Translations under genes and position numbers: made by a program
Shown: piece by piece, positions 1 to 8,224 of the stretch
How positions within the stretch are numbered: position 1 is the stretch's first letter
Layout of the letters: every line of letters starts with the position of its first letter
Assembly: GCF_018861295.1 (NCBI RefSeq)
Contig: NZ_JAHLDM010000006.1
Location: 62,001 to 126,000 of the forward strand
DNA from: Clostridium_AD estertheticum_D
GTDB lineage: Bacteria > Bacillota > Clostridia > Clostridiales > Clostridiaceae
DNA length: 64,000 nt
Direction: 5' to 3'
Notes under the pieces: generated by a model
What the model was told of the DNA's origin: nothing
Seen by the model: only the letters and a program-made list of their open reading frames with translations
Databases searched by the model: none

Positions 1-3
1 AAT

Positions 4-58
4 AATAGTTTGACATAAAACTAAGTATACATAAAAAATAGTTTTGTGTCAAACTATT
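4..58. terminator. Long inverted repeat, likely terminator of an upstream gene
   Basis: Two 20-nt arms (4-23 and 39-58) pair with one G-T type mismatch around a 15-nt loop, and the right arm runs into TTTT. It looks like a terminator for a gene to the left of the window. It could instead be a regulatory site for the MarR gene that follows, but the arms are longer than a usual MarR operator. Confidence 0.6.
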
Positions 59-75
59 TTTATGTATAATTTATA

Positions 76-105
76 TTGACTTGTACTTTCACATAAGATT
101 ATAAT
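76..105 (+). promoter_or_regulatory. Promoter of the MarR-family gene
   Basis: TTGACT (76-81) and TATAAT (100-105) are separated by 18 nt, a plausible SigA promoter about 50 nt ahead of the start codon at 155. Confidence 0.5.
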
Positions 106-154
106 ATACATGATTATTAAGTTATATACATAAGTCTAAAGTTGAGGTTTTTAT

Positions 155-592
155 ATGAATGATAAATATATAATACATTTTATAAGCAGAACTAGAAAAA
201 AAATGATAAGCTTTATAGAAAAGAAATTACTTGAAAATGGACTAAATGGATTGATTCCGTCTCATGGGAATATTCTCACTGCTCTATACGAGAATAATGG
301 AAAGTTAGCAATGAAGAAAATTGCTGAAATAACTAGAAAAGATAAATCAACGATAACACCATTGATAAATAAGCTATTGGAGCATGGATATATAACAAAG
401 GAAAAAGATGAAACAGATAAAAGAGTTACTTATATAATAATTACTAGTAGAGGTAATCAGATAAAAGACAAGTATAAGGCTATTTCTAATGAAGTGAATA
501 TTACTGCATATAAAGATTTTTCACAAGAAGAAAAAGAAATATTTCTAAAATTATTAAAGAAAATGAATAATAATTTTAATTCAATTACTTAA
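155..592 (+). CDS. MarR-family transcriptional regulator
   Basis: The 145-residue product has the length and layout of MarR regulators: an N-terminal dimerisation helix, a winged helix-turn-helix at about residues 45-100 (KKIAEITRKDKSTITPLINK as the recognition region) and the wing with the family's D-x-R signature (DETDKRVTY). GAGG lies just upstream of the ATG. The gene stands alone, converging on ulaG across a shared terminator, so its target is unknown; autoregulation is usual for the family. No ligand can be inferred. Confidence 0.85.
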   Translation: MNDKYIIHFISRTRKKMISFIEKKLLENGLNGLIPSHGNILTALYENNGKLAMKKIAEITRKDKSTITPLINKLLEHGYITKEKDETDKRVTYIIITSRGNQIKDKYKAISNEVNITAYKDFSQEEKEIFLKLLKKMNNNFNSIT

Positions 593-644
593 TAAGAGAG
601 ATAATTCGAAATTGTTATTGTTAATATAGTTTGTAGTTTTAATT

Positions 645-691
645 AAAAATAAATCTGACACCATATGAATAATGATGTCAGATTTATTTTT
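645..691. terminator. Bidirectional terminator between marR-like gene and ulaG
   Basis: Perfect 16-nt arms (AAAAATAAATCTGACA at 645-660 and its complement at 676-691) end in an A-run on one side and a T-run on the other, so the hairpin can stop transcription from both converging genes. Confidence 0.85.
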
Positions 692-718
692 ATTCCATTG
701 AGATGTAATTTCTCATTT

Positions 719-1783
719 TTAAAGGAAACATTTAAATGGTAAATCTATGTCTCCATCAAAACAGTCATCAAAACCGCGAGGATAATGGTATTCACGTTTA
801 TCTTTATCTGCAGGATAAATGAATTTTCCTCCTACTTGCCAGATGTATGGAAGGAATTTATATTGCAATCTGTCCTTTTTCATTTCAAATAGTACATTAA
901 TTTCCTCGGTGTCTGCTTGGAAGTTTGACCATATATCATGATGAAATGGAATTACAACTTTAGTATTTAAAGCTTCACCCATTCTAAGTATATCTGATGC
1001 AGTCATTTTGTCGGTTATGCCTCTAGGATTTTCTCCGAAAGAACCTAGTGCTACATCTATTTGATAATCGTTTCCGTGTTTAGCATAATAGTTAGAGTAA
1101 TGTGAATCACCACTGTGATAAATAGTTCCACCTGGCGTTTTTATAATATAATTTACTGCACGCTCATCTATGTTGCCAGGCATTTTACCTGCTAGAGTAA
1201 CATCTTTTGGAACTGTAATTAATGCAGTACGGTCAAATGATTCAAGAGCAATAAGCTCTGTATCCTTAATCTTAACAACATCTCCAGGTTTTACTACAAT
1301 ACAACGATTTGCAGGTACGCCCCAGCTAATCCAGAGGTTAACACAAGTTTGAGGTCCTATAAAAGGTACAGATGTTTCGCAATTTTTCATAACTGCGGTT
1401 GCTACATTTATATCAATATGATCATTATGATCATGTGTTGATATTACAGCGTCAATTTGTTTAATAGCAAATGGGTCTAAAACAAAAGGAGCTACTCTAA
1501 GGTTTGGTTGCAATTTTTTACAGCCAGACATTCTTGCCATCTGATGTTCTGGTTTTATTAAAGGATTTTTCATCGTTTTTTTACCTGTGCCGCACCATAA
1601 ATCAATACAAAGGTTTGCATTACCTTCTGATTTTACCCAAAGGCCTGTACAACCAAGCCACCACATTGCAAAGCTACCAGGCTTAACTACTTCTCTTTCA
1701 ATTTCTTCATTAAGCCAAGTTCCCCATTGGGGGAAAGTGCTTAGTATCCAGGATTCTCTTGTTATATCATCTATTTTACTCAT
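719..1783 (-). CDS. ulaG: L-ascorbate-6-phosphate lactonase UlaG
   Basis: UlaG is a cytoplasmic metallo-beta-lactamase-fold hydrolase that opens the lactone ring of L-ascorbate 6-phosphate, giving 3-keto-L-gulonate 6-phosphate. The protein matches remembered E. coli UlaG closely along its whole length (about 354 residues), including the metal motif HDHNDH near residues 117-122, the GDSHYSNYYAKHG block and the YHYPRGFDDCF ending. The ATG at 1783 is preferred because GGTGA sits 6 nt upstream; the upstream in-frame ATG at 1795 overlaps the SD region. It is the last gene of the minus-strand ulaC-ulaA-ulaB-ulaG operon. Confidence 0.95.
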   Translation of the reverse strand: MSKIDDITRESWILSTFPQWGTWLNEEIEREVVKPGSFAMWWLGCTGLWVKSEGNANLCIDLWCGTGKKTMKNPLIKPEHQMARMSGCKKLQPNLRVAPFVLDPFAIKQIDAVISTHDHNDHIDINVATAVMKNCETSVPFIGPQTCVNLWISWGVPANRCIVVKPGDVVKIKDTELIALESFDRTALITVPKDVTLAGKMPGNIDERAVNYIIKTPGGTIYHSGDSHYSNYYAKHGNDYQIDVALGSFGENPRGITDKMTASDILRMGEALNTKVVIPFHHDIWSNFQADTEEINVLFEMKKDRLQYKFLPYIWQVGGKFIYPADKDKREYHYPRGFDDCFDGDIDLPFKCFL

Positions 1784-1809
1784 ATTATTCACCATTCCTT
1801 TTATAATTA

Positions 1810-2103
1810 TTATTTTACTTCGTCTAGATTTAAAGCTTCTCTGATTTTACTTTCTATTTCTACTTCCGATAAGAGATTTCTAAGTCCTATAATTTTTGTT
1901 TTAGAACGGGCATTTGTAAAATTTGATACTAATGACTCAGAGACAAAGACCATGTCAAAAGAAGATATAACGGATTTTGCCTCACCAACACTAAGGTGAT
2001 CAACATCTACGTCAATTTTTAGTTTTTTGAAAACCTTAATAATCTTCATTTTAATCATTTGGCTTGATCCCATTCCATTTCCACAAGCGGCTAATACTTT
2101 CAT
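1810..2103 (-). CDS. ulaB: PTS ascorbate-specific EIIB component
   Basis: A 97-residue lactate/ascorbate-type EIIB. The P-loop starts at the phosphorylated Cys7 (ACGNGMGSS), which receives phosphate from UlaC and passes it to incoming L-ascorbate. The length is typical for UlaB. It lies between ulaA and ulaG in the same operon, with 27 nt separating it from ulaA. Confidence 0.93.
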   Translation of the reverse strand: MKVLAACGNGMGSSQMIKMKIIKVFKKLKIDVDVDHLSVGEAKSVISSFDMVFVSESLVSNFTNARSKTKIIGLRNLLSEVEIESKIREALNLDEVK

Positions 2104-2130
2104 TTTAATCTCTCCTTTTTTAATATGAGT

Positions 2131-3597
2131 TTAACAATCAGTGTCTACATGTGTAAAATAATTTGATTTATTTTTACGATATTGCATTTGAGGAATAACG
2201 AGCATTGCTACAATTAGAGCAAATACACCAAATATTTTAAATGTATTTGCAAAAACACCGAATGCAGGCCAAATGGTAGCCCAATCAATGTTACCATGCC
2301 ATCCACCAGTAAGAGGGTTTTGAACTCCAGCACCAAAGAACCATATTGCAAAAGCACCACCGAGTACCTGAAGCATGCCACAACAAATTGGTATTATTGT
2401 AGCGGCACGGACACCACCACGTTTATTAGCAAATACTGCTAAAGTTGCATTATCAAAGAATACTGGTACGAAACCTGTGATAATCATAACAGGGGAATGA
2501 AATATGAGTAACCCTGCGATTGCTATGAACTGACCAAGTGCTCCAAAAACAAAACCATATACAACGGCGTTCTTTGCACCAAATCCATAAGTAGCGGCAC
2601 AGTCAACAGCAGGAGTTAATCCTGGTATAAATTTATCAGATATACCTTGGAAAGCTGTTGTAAGTTCTGCAACAAACATTCTAACACCACTCATAAGTAT
2701 AAATAGGTAAACTGAAAATGTTAAAGAACGATTTATAATATAAGCTGCGAAGGATAATGTTGCTGGAAAGTTACCAGAAGCAACTTTGCCGATTGGGTTT
2801 TCTAGTCCCCTCATGTACGGTTCACCAAGAATCAACATAATGATACCAAAGAAAACTAACATTAAAGTACCGGCGGTCACAACGTTATCATTAAATATTG
2901 AAAGAAACTTAGGTAATTTTATGTTATCTAGATTTTTATCTTTATTACCTAGTTTGCCCGCAATTTTATCTGTTAGCCAAACTGCTCCCATTTGCTGATG
3001 ACCAATAGCAAAACCAGCATTGTCTGTAAGGTTGTTACATGCTTCAACTGTTAAGTTTGAGAATACAGCTTGATATGTACCAACAAGCAGACCTACTATA
3101 ATAGCTCCAGTTGCATTAGCGTAATTAGGTAATGCAAAGAATACAATAAAAGTTGCTGTTGTTGCCTGCTGAAGCATGATATGACCTGTAAGGAAAAGAG
3201 TCCTTATTTTTGTTATTTTACCAAAAGCAACTAATAGTAGGTTCCATAAGAATGCGAACATAAGTGCAATCATAACCATTGAGGCTAATGAGCCTAAGCT
3301 TTTATTTGCAGCGGCTAGTCCAAAATATGGATCAATAACTGCGGCATTCATGTGAAAACGATCATTTAAACCTGCAAGAATAGGTCTGAATGTAGTAACA
3401 AGACCACCAGCACCTATATTCCAAATCATTATGCCAATGATACATTTCATTGTTCCTGCAAAAGTTTCGTGTATTGGTCTTCTTAGAAATAAATAACAAA
3501 TTAATACAATTAAACTAATGAAATATTCTGGTTTTGTAAGAATATTGTCTGAAAACACTTTAAAGAATCCACTATTCGCAATGCTATTAATATCCAC
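2131..3597 (-). CDS. ulaA: PTS ascorbate-specific EIIC permease
   Basis: This 488-residue polytopic membrane protein belongs to the UlaA/SgaT family of PTS permeases, which import L-ascorbate as the 6-phosphate. It has about ten or more hydrophobic segments and family-typical stretches such as GGWHGNIDWATIWP and ATYGFGAKNAVVYGFVFG. The start is GTG at 3597, with a GGGGG SD about 10 nt upstream. The gene lies between ulaC and ulaB, the usual EIIA-EIIC-EIIB set. Confidence 0.94.
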   Translation of the reverse strand: MDINSIANSGFFKVFSDNILTKPEYFISLIVLICYLFLRRPIHETFAGTMKCIIGIMIWNIGAGGLVTTFRPILAGLNDRFHMNAAVIDPYFGLAAANKSLGSLASMVMIALMFAFLWNLLLVAFGKITKIRTLFLTGHIMLQQATTATFIVFFALPNYANATGAIIVGLLVGTYQAVFSNLTVEACNNLTDNAGFAIGHQQMGAVWLTDKIAGKLGNKDKNLDNIKLPKFLSIFNDNVVTAGTLMLVFFGIIMLILGEPYMRGLENPIGKVASGNFPATLSFAAYIINRSLTFSVYLFILMSGVRMFVAELTTAFQGISDKFIPGLTPAVDCAATYGFGAKNAVVYGFVFGALGQFIAIAGLLIFHSPVMIITGFVPVFFDNATLAVFANKRGGVRAATIIPICCGMLQVLGGAFAIWFFGAGVQNPLTGGWHGNIDWATIWPAFGVFANTFKIFGVFALIVAMLVIPQMQYRKNKSNYFTHVDTDC

Positions 3598-3620
3598 TAA
3601 TTTGACCCCCTAATTAAATA

Positions 3621-4097
3621 CTATTCTACATGAGATTTGTTTAATTCTCTTGCCAATGCTTTTGGGTCTGTACAATTACGTATAAAGTCCATATTTTCTT
3701 CTTCTGAGAGATAGTCGCTTAATTTTGAAAGTAAACCAAGATGATCAGTATCATTTACAGCGGCAAGTGTTATAACGATGTCTACAGGATCATTTTCACA
3801 ATTAAAATGCACTGGCTTTGATAAGGAAAGCAAACTGATACCGGTTTTTAAAACGGTTACATCTGGCCTGGAATGAGATAATGCAAGTCCTGGTATTATT
3901 ACAATGTATGGACCATATTCTTCAACAGTTTTAATTGTTAAGTCAATATATCCTTCAGTAATGTAATTTGAGTTAACGAGTAGTTGACCTGAAAGTCTCA
4001 TAGCTTCTACCCAATCTTTAGCTGTAGCATTTAAATTAATGTTTTCTGAAAGAATGATGTTTTCATTAAGAATAATATTATTATTAATTTTAATCAC
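3621..4097 (-). CDS. ulaC: PTS ascorbate-specific EIIA component
   Basis: An EIIA of the mannitol/fructose type (UlaC), which carries phosphate from HPr to UlaB. The active-site histidine is in PGLALSHSRPDV (about residue 75). Upstream in-frame ATGs (4169, 4196) cannot be used if the promoter at 4166-4138 is real, since they lie in or before it. From the GTG at 4097 the protein is 158 residues, near the usual length of about 154. However, the SD (AAAGGAA) abuts that GTG. GGAAGTGA is better spaced for an ATT codon at 4088, so the start may be non-AUG. Confidence 0.85.
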   Translation of the reverse strand: MIKINNNIILNENIILSENINLNATAKDWVEAMRLSGQLLVNSNYITEGYIDLTIKTVEEYGPYIVIIPGLALSHSRPDVTVLKTGISLLSLSKPVHFNCENDPVDIVITLAAVNDTDHLGLLSKLSDYLSEEENMDFIRNCTDPKALARELNKSHVE

Positions 4098-4137
4098 TTC
4101 CTTTATAAATTTAAGTTTTAATATTCTGTATACTTTT

Positions 4138-4196
4138 ATGATAGCGATATTATTATACAATGTCAACATATGTGTAACGATTGCACATGTGTGCAA
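4138..4196 (-). promoter_or_regulatory. ulaC promoter with SorC-type operators
   Basis: On the minus strand TTGACA (4166-4161) and TATCAT (4143-4138) are 17 nt apart. Just upstream lies a palindrome with 7-nt arms, TTGCACA-TG-TGTGCAA on the plus strand (4181-4196), 3 nt from the regulator's stop codon. A second, weaker copy with an ACATATGT core (4166-4173) overlaps the -35 box. The strong site recurs at 5411-5424 ahead of ulaE, so both are probably bound by the adjacent SorC-family protein. Confidence 0.7.
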
Positions 4197-4199
4197 CAG

Positions 4200-5183
4200 C
4201 TACAATTGAACTTCATCATCCAATTCCAAAATTTTTAGCGCTGCGGTATCATCTATTATAAGTGTTTTTATATATTTACCTCTTATTGCGCCTAATATAG
4301 CTTTAGATTTTTCTTTTGATCCTGCAACGCAAATGACATCTGGTGCGTTATAAAAATCTATTAAATCAATTCCTATAATAGTGTTGTTTAACTCAGACTC
4401 AATTTGTTTGCCATTTATATCATAGTAACGCCCGCCAATGTGTCCAACAGCTCCACTTGATTGAAGTGAATATTGAGTATAGCTGTCTATATATTTGCTC
4501 CAGGCCGTATTAGAAATAGTTGAATCTATAGACCCTACGCTTGTTAGTATAACTGTGGCTCTCTTAGCAAGAGACAAAGTATCTGATATATAAGGGTCAC
4601 GTATAAGTTTATCTTTCATATCTTTATCCTCCACAAAAAGTGGAGCTAATAAGTAATGATACTTTCCTCCGTAAATCTTCGCGAATTGTTTTACTAGATC
4701 TATTCCATCTATTTCTGGATTATCTTTTAAAGCAGCTCCCATTATTTGTACTACTGTGAGGGGAATGTTTTTGTTAGACTTAAGACTTTGAACAGTATTG
4801 TATATAGTGTTTCCCCAAGATATACCAAGTATAGTATTCTTATTTATTTTAGCATCGATATAGTAAGCTGCAATTTCACCAAGTTTAATCAGAGTTAATT
4901 CATATGAAGATCCCTTTGTATTAATAATTCTTACATGTTTTAGTTTGAATCTCTTCATAAATTCATTCTCGATGTCCATTAATCTTTCCCAAGGTTCTTT
5001 TATAATTATTTCTACTATTTTTTTATCCCTTGCCTCTTTTAATAATCTTGAAATTTTAGAACGCGAAGTGAACAAACGTTCAGCAATTTGTGATTGAGTC
5101 ATATCATGTTCATAATAAAGACTTGCTACACTAGCTAAAAGACTGTTTTTTTCATTTTCATTCATATTATCAAAGTCATTCAT
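4200..5183 (-). CDS. SorC/DeoR-family sugar-binding transcriptional regulator of the ula genes
   Basis: The 327-residue protein has an N-terminal helix-turn-helix (YYEHDMTQSQIAERLFTSRS, about residues 23-42, then KISRLLKEA) and a C-terminal sugar-phosphate-binding domain with SorC hallmarks (GISWGNTIYNTV, VICVAGSKEKSKAILGAIRGKYIKTLIIDD). SorC regulators sense a phosphorylated pathway intermediate. It differs from UlaR of E. coli, a DeoR-type repressor. The ATG follows AAGGAG. It lies between the two ula transcription units and both carry the same palindrome, so it is the likely ascorbate regulator. Activator or repressor mode cannot be told from sequence. Confidence 0.85.
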   Translation of the reverse strand: MNDFDNMNENEKNSLLASVASLYYEHDMTQSQIAERLFTSRSKISRLLKEARDKKIVEIIIKEPWERLMDIENEFMKRFKLKHVRIINTKGSSYELTLIKLGEIAAYYIDAKINKNTILGISWGNTIYNTVQSLKSNKNIPLTVVQIMGAALKDNPEIDGIDLVKQFAKIYGGKYHYLLAPLFVEDKDMKDKLIRDPYISDTLSLAKRATVILTSVGSIDSTISNTAWSKYIDSYTQYSLQSSGAVGHIGGRYYDINGKQIESELNNTIIGIDLIDFYNAPDVICVAGSKEKSKAILGAIRGKYIKTLIIDDTAALKILELDDEVQL

Positions 5184-5410
5184 AATTAAAACTCCTTTTT
5201 AATCAATATTTTAAGTAAAAGTTACATGCTCAGGGCAGTTAATTAGTAATAATTCAGTTGTTCAGTAGAAAGACAAAAATTTTAGAGCAAGTAATACTAT
5301 AAATTATTGAACAAATGATATTTATAGTGAACATATACTTATAATATAATTATAATATTATAATGAAAAAAATGCAATAAACTATATATAGTAAGGCTTA
5401 CGAATTAAAC

Positions 5411-5424
5411 TGCACATATGTGCA
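5411..5424. promoter_or_regulatory. Perfect 14-bp palindromic operator
   Basis: TGCACATATGTGCA is a perfect palindrome ending 15 nt upstream of the ulaE -35 box. It matches the operator at 4181-4196. Its position upstream of -35 suits an activator site. Confidence 0.7.
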
Positions 5425-5439
5425 ATGTATGATAATATG

Positions 5440-5468
5440 TTGACTGGGGAAAAACTAGATGATATATT
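5440..5468 (+). promoter_or_regulatory. ulaE promoter
   Basis: TTGACT (5440-5445) and TATATT (5463-5468) are 17 nt apart, 35 nt ahead of the ulaE start. The interval 5184-5410 between the regulator and the operator holds no ORF. Confidence 0.55.
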
Positions 5469-5503
5469 TAAATAAAAGTTTAGTCAAAGGGGTGTGAAGG
5501 AAT

Positions 5504-6382
5504 ATGTATGATTTAAATAGAGTTCCTATTGGTATTTATGAAAAAGCTTTGCCTTCTAGTTTTTCCTGGGAAGAAAAGTTAACATCAGCAAAAGAAGCTG
5601 GCTTCGACTATTTGGAAATTTCAATTGATGAAACAGATGAAAGGTTAGCCAGACTTGAATGGTCAAAGGAAGAAAGAGAAAAATTAAAGAAGCTTATTAG
5701 TGCTACTGGGGTTATGATTCCAAGTATGTGCTTAAGTGGTCATAGAAGATTCCCCTTTGGAAGTAAAGATGAAAATACTCGTAGTAAAGCCTTGGATATT
5801 ATGAAAAAGGCAATCGAACTATCCGCGGATCTAGGGATACGGACAATTCAATTAGCTGCCTATGATGTATATTATGAGGAAGAGGATGAGATTACAAAAG
5901 CTTTCTTTATAGAAGGAATGGAAAAATCTATAGCAATGGCAAGTAAAGCAGGTGTAATGCTTGCACTTGAAATAATGGATACCAAATTTATAAGTACTAT
6001 ATTAAGAGCAATGCCATATATAACTAAATTTAATTCCCCTTGGTTTAAAATATATCCAGATTTAGGTAATCTGAGTGCTTGGGGTAGCGATGTTGAGGCA
6101 GAACTAGAACTTGGACTTCCACATACTGTTGCAATTCACGTAAAAGAAACAAAGCCAGGAGTATTTAAAGAGGTTCCTTTTGGTGAGGGGATTGTAAAAT
6201 TTGCTGCACTTTTTAAAAAATTAAAAGAATTAAATTATCAAGGACCCTTTCTAATAGAAATGTGGGCTGATAATAGCAAGGTTATTACCAAAGAAGATGC
6301 TGTGCGTGATATTTACAACGCAAGAATATTTGTTAAAGAAAAAATGATCGAAGGTGGGATGGTAAATGCTAAAAGAGCTTAA
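5504..6382 (+). CDS. ulaE: L-xylulose-5-phosphate 3-epimerase (UlaE/SgbU family)
   Basis: A 292-residue TIM-barrel sugar-phosphate epimerase that converts L-xylulose 5-phosphate to L-ribulose 5-phosphate in ascorbate catabolism. Family features are the N-terminal PIGIYEKALP, MCLSGHRRFPFGS, and metal/substrate-binding acidic and His residues in ALEIMD, HVKETKPG and PFLIEMWAD. The length fits UlaE (about 284). It is first in the plus-strand operon and overlaps ulaF by 17 nt, implying translational coupling. The same fold occurs in other hexulose-phosphate isomerases, but the ula context settles the assignment. Confidence 0.9.
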   Translation: MYDLNRVPIGIYEKALPSSFSWEEKLTSAKEAGFDYLEISIDETDERLARLEWSKEEREKLKKLISATGVMIPSMCLSGHRRFPFGSKDENTRSKALDIMKKAIELSADLGIRTIQLAAYDVYYEEEDEITKAFFIEGMEKSIAMASKAGVMLALEIMDTKFISTILRAMPYITKFNSPWFKIYPDLGNLSAWGSDVEAELELGLPHTVAIHVKETKPGVFKEVPFGEGIVKFAALFKKLKELNYQGPFLIEMWADNSKVITKEDAVRDIYNARIFVKEKMIEGGMVNAKRA

Positions 6383-7055
6383 AGAAAAAGTATTAGAAGC
6401 TAATTTACAGCTCCCTAAAAAGGGATTAGTAACATTTACTTGGGGAAATGTAAGTGCAATTGATAGAGAAAAAGGATTAATTGTAATAAAACCAAGTGGA
6501 GTTTCCTACGAAAAAATGAAAATTGATGATATGGTAGTAATTGATCTAGATGGCAAAATAGTGGAGGGTAAATTAAATCCTTCCTCAGATACTGATACAC
6601 ACATATTACTCTATAAAGAATTTAAAGGAATTGGAGGTATAGTGCATACCCATTCAAGTTGGGCAACAAGCTGGGCACAGGCCGGAATGGCAATACCTTG
6701 TTTTGGAACAACACAAGCAGATTATTTTTATGGAAGTATTCCCTGTACTAGAAAAATGTCGCAAGAAGAAATTAAGGGAAGATATGAATATGAAACTGGT
6801 AAGGTAATTGTGGAGACATTTAAAGGAATTAATCCGGAATTTGTACCAGGTGTATTAGTAAATAATCATGGCCCTTTTGCTTGGGGAAAAGATGCAATGG
6901 ATTCAGTTCATAATGCTGTTGTAATGGAAGAGGTTGCAAAAATGGCTTATAGAAGTATTCAATTAAATAAGGAGCTAGGATCTATAGACAATAATCTTCT
7001 AGGCAAGCATTTTTTAAGAAAACATGGTGAAAATGCTTATTATGGTCAAAAATAA
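6366..7055 (+). CDS. ulaF: L-ribulose-5-phosphate 4-epimerase
   Basis: A class II aldolase-fold epimerase (229 residues) of the AraD/UlaF/SgbE family. It converts L-ribulose 5-phosphate to D-xylulose 5-phosphate, feeding the pentose phosphate pathway. The zinc and catalytic residues are visible: D76 (SSDTDTH), H94 and H96 (HTHSSWATSW) and H168 (NNHGPFAWG). It overlaps ulaE by 17 nt. araD would be an equally good name by sequence; the position behind ulaE favours ulaF. Confidence 0.92.
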   Translation: MLKELKEKVLEANLQLPKKGLVTFTWGNVSAIDREKGLIVIKPSGVSYEKMKIDDMVVIDLDGKIVEGKLNPSSDTDTHILLYKEFKGIGGIVHTHSSWATSWAQAGMAIPCFGTTQADYFYGSIPCTRKMSQEEIKGRYEYETGKVIVETFKGINPEFVPGVLVNNHGPFAWGKDAMDSVHNAVVMEEVAKMAYRSIQLNKELGSIDNNLLGKHFLRKHGENAYYGQK

Positions 7056-7083
7056 AATAAATATATTAGATGAGGTGGCAAAT

Positions 7084-8133
7084 ATGAAAATTAATAAAAA
7101 GGTCATTGCAAATTTAACAAAATGTTATTCAGTAGCTCCCTTAAAATATAATGGTACAAACTGTTTTTTAGTAGCAGCTGAAAAAGTTGATCGTTGTATA
7201 CTTTTTGATTTAGAAGGAAATGAAATTGAAACAGTATGGAATGAACCTGGTGGTGTTATGAGTATGGTTCAGGTGCCAGGAACTAATGGACAGTTTTTGG
7301 CAACGCATAAGTTTTATTCGCCAAATGATTCAAAACAAGCGAAAATTGTAATAGTAACACCTGGCACGGACGGGCGATGGAGTGTTAAAACTTTAGTAAA
7401 CCTTCCTCATGTCCACAGATTCGACTTAATCAAGCGAAACGGTAATATATATCTAATAGCATGCACTTTAAAATCAGGTCATGAATATAAAGATGACTGG
7501 TCAAGCCCTGGAAAGGTATATGCAGCTAAGCTTCCTAATGATTTAAGCAAATTTAATGAGGAGTTTCAGCTTGAGCTAAAGGTAATAAAGGATGGTATGC
7601 TAAAGAATCACGGATATTATAAAGTGATGGAAGAGGGAGTAGAGACTGCTGTAATTTCATGTGAAATTGGAGTTTTTCAGTTTGTACCTCCAGAGGTAGA
7701 GGGGGTGGAATGGGAAATTAAGCAACTAATAAATACTCCTTCAAGTGATGCGGTTCTAGTGGATATTGACAGTGATGGGGAAATGGAATTGGCTGTACTT
7801 GCACCTTTTCATGGAGAAACTGTACGAATATATAAGAAGATAGAAGGAACTTACACGGAAATGTATGCACATCATGAGCCGGTAGAATTTACCCATGCCC
7901 TTTATGGAGGAAATTTGTGTGGAAAGCCTTCTATTGTAGTTGGACATAGACAAGGTGAAAAATCCCTATTTGCACTTACGTATAATATTGAAAAAGGAAA
8001 GATACAATGCGAAAATATTGATACAGGGTGTGGACCTGCTAATGTATATCATTATGTAAAAGATCATAAAGATATTATTATAGCTACAAACCGTGAAATT
8101 GATGAAGTGGCTATGTACACAATTGAACCTTAG
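7084..8133 (+). CDS. Uncharacterised predicted beta-propeller protein in the ula operon
   Basis: A 349-residue protein without signal peptide or membrane segment, so probably cytoplasmic. The sequence is rich in short beta-strand segments. It contains a DxDxDG calcium-loop-like motif followed by hydrophobics (DIDSDGEMELAVLAPF), as in FG-GAP/VCBS propeller repeats. The start at 7084 is chosen because GAGGTGG precedes it; an upstream in-frame ATG (7024) lies inside ulaF and lacks an SD. It is 28 nt after ulaF and clearly cotranscribed. It may bind or process a sugar intermediate, perhaps in place of a missing step, but no function can be assigned. Confidence 0.8.
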   Translation: MKINKKVIANLTKCYSVAPLKYNGTNCFLVAAEKVDRCILFDLEGNEIETVWNEPGGVMSMVQVPGTNGQFLATHKFYSPNDSKQAKIVIVTPGTDGRWSVKTLVNLPHVHRFDLIKRNGNIYLIACTLKSGHEYKDDWSSPGKVYAAKLPNDLSKFNEEFQLELKVIKDGMLKNHGYYKVMEEGVETAVISCEIGVFQFVPPEVEGVEWEIKQLINTPSSDAVLVDIDSDGEMELAVLAPFHGETVRIYKKIEGTYTEMYAHHEPVEFTHALYGGNLCGKPSIVVGHRQGEKSLFALTYNIEKGKIQCENIDTGCGPANVYHYVKDHKDIIIATNREIDEVAMYTIEP

Positions 8134-8224
8134 ATAGGAGGAAATCAAATTTATTATCATATAGACTTGTTTTATGATAAAATTAGTTATTAGAATTATT
8201 TATCTTTTGATTGGAGAGTTTAAT

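Noticed and set aside
4098..4196. ulaC starting at the in-frame ATG at 4196 or 4169.
   Set aside because: It would put the operator and promoter inside the gene and add about 25-33 residues absent from the family; no SD is present.
8174..8224. N-terminal hydrophobic extension of the 5'-nucleotidase-like protein as a signal peptide.
   Set aside because: There is no SD before 8174, whereas GGAGAG is well spaced for 8225; the extension also lacks a cleavage site.
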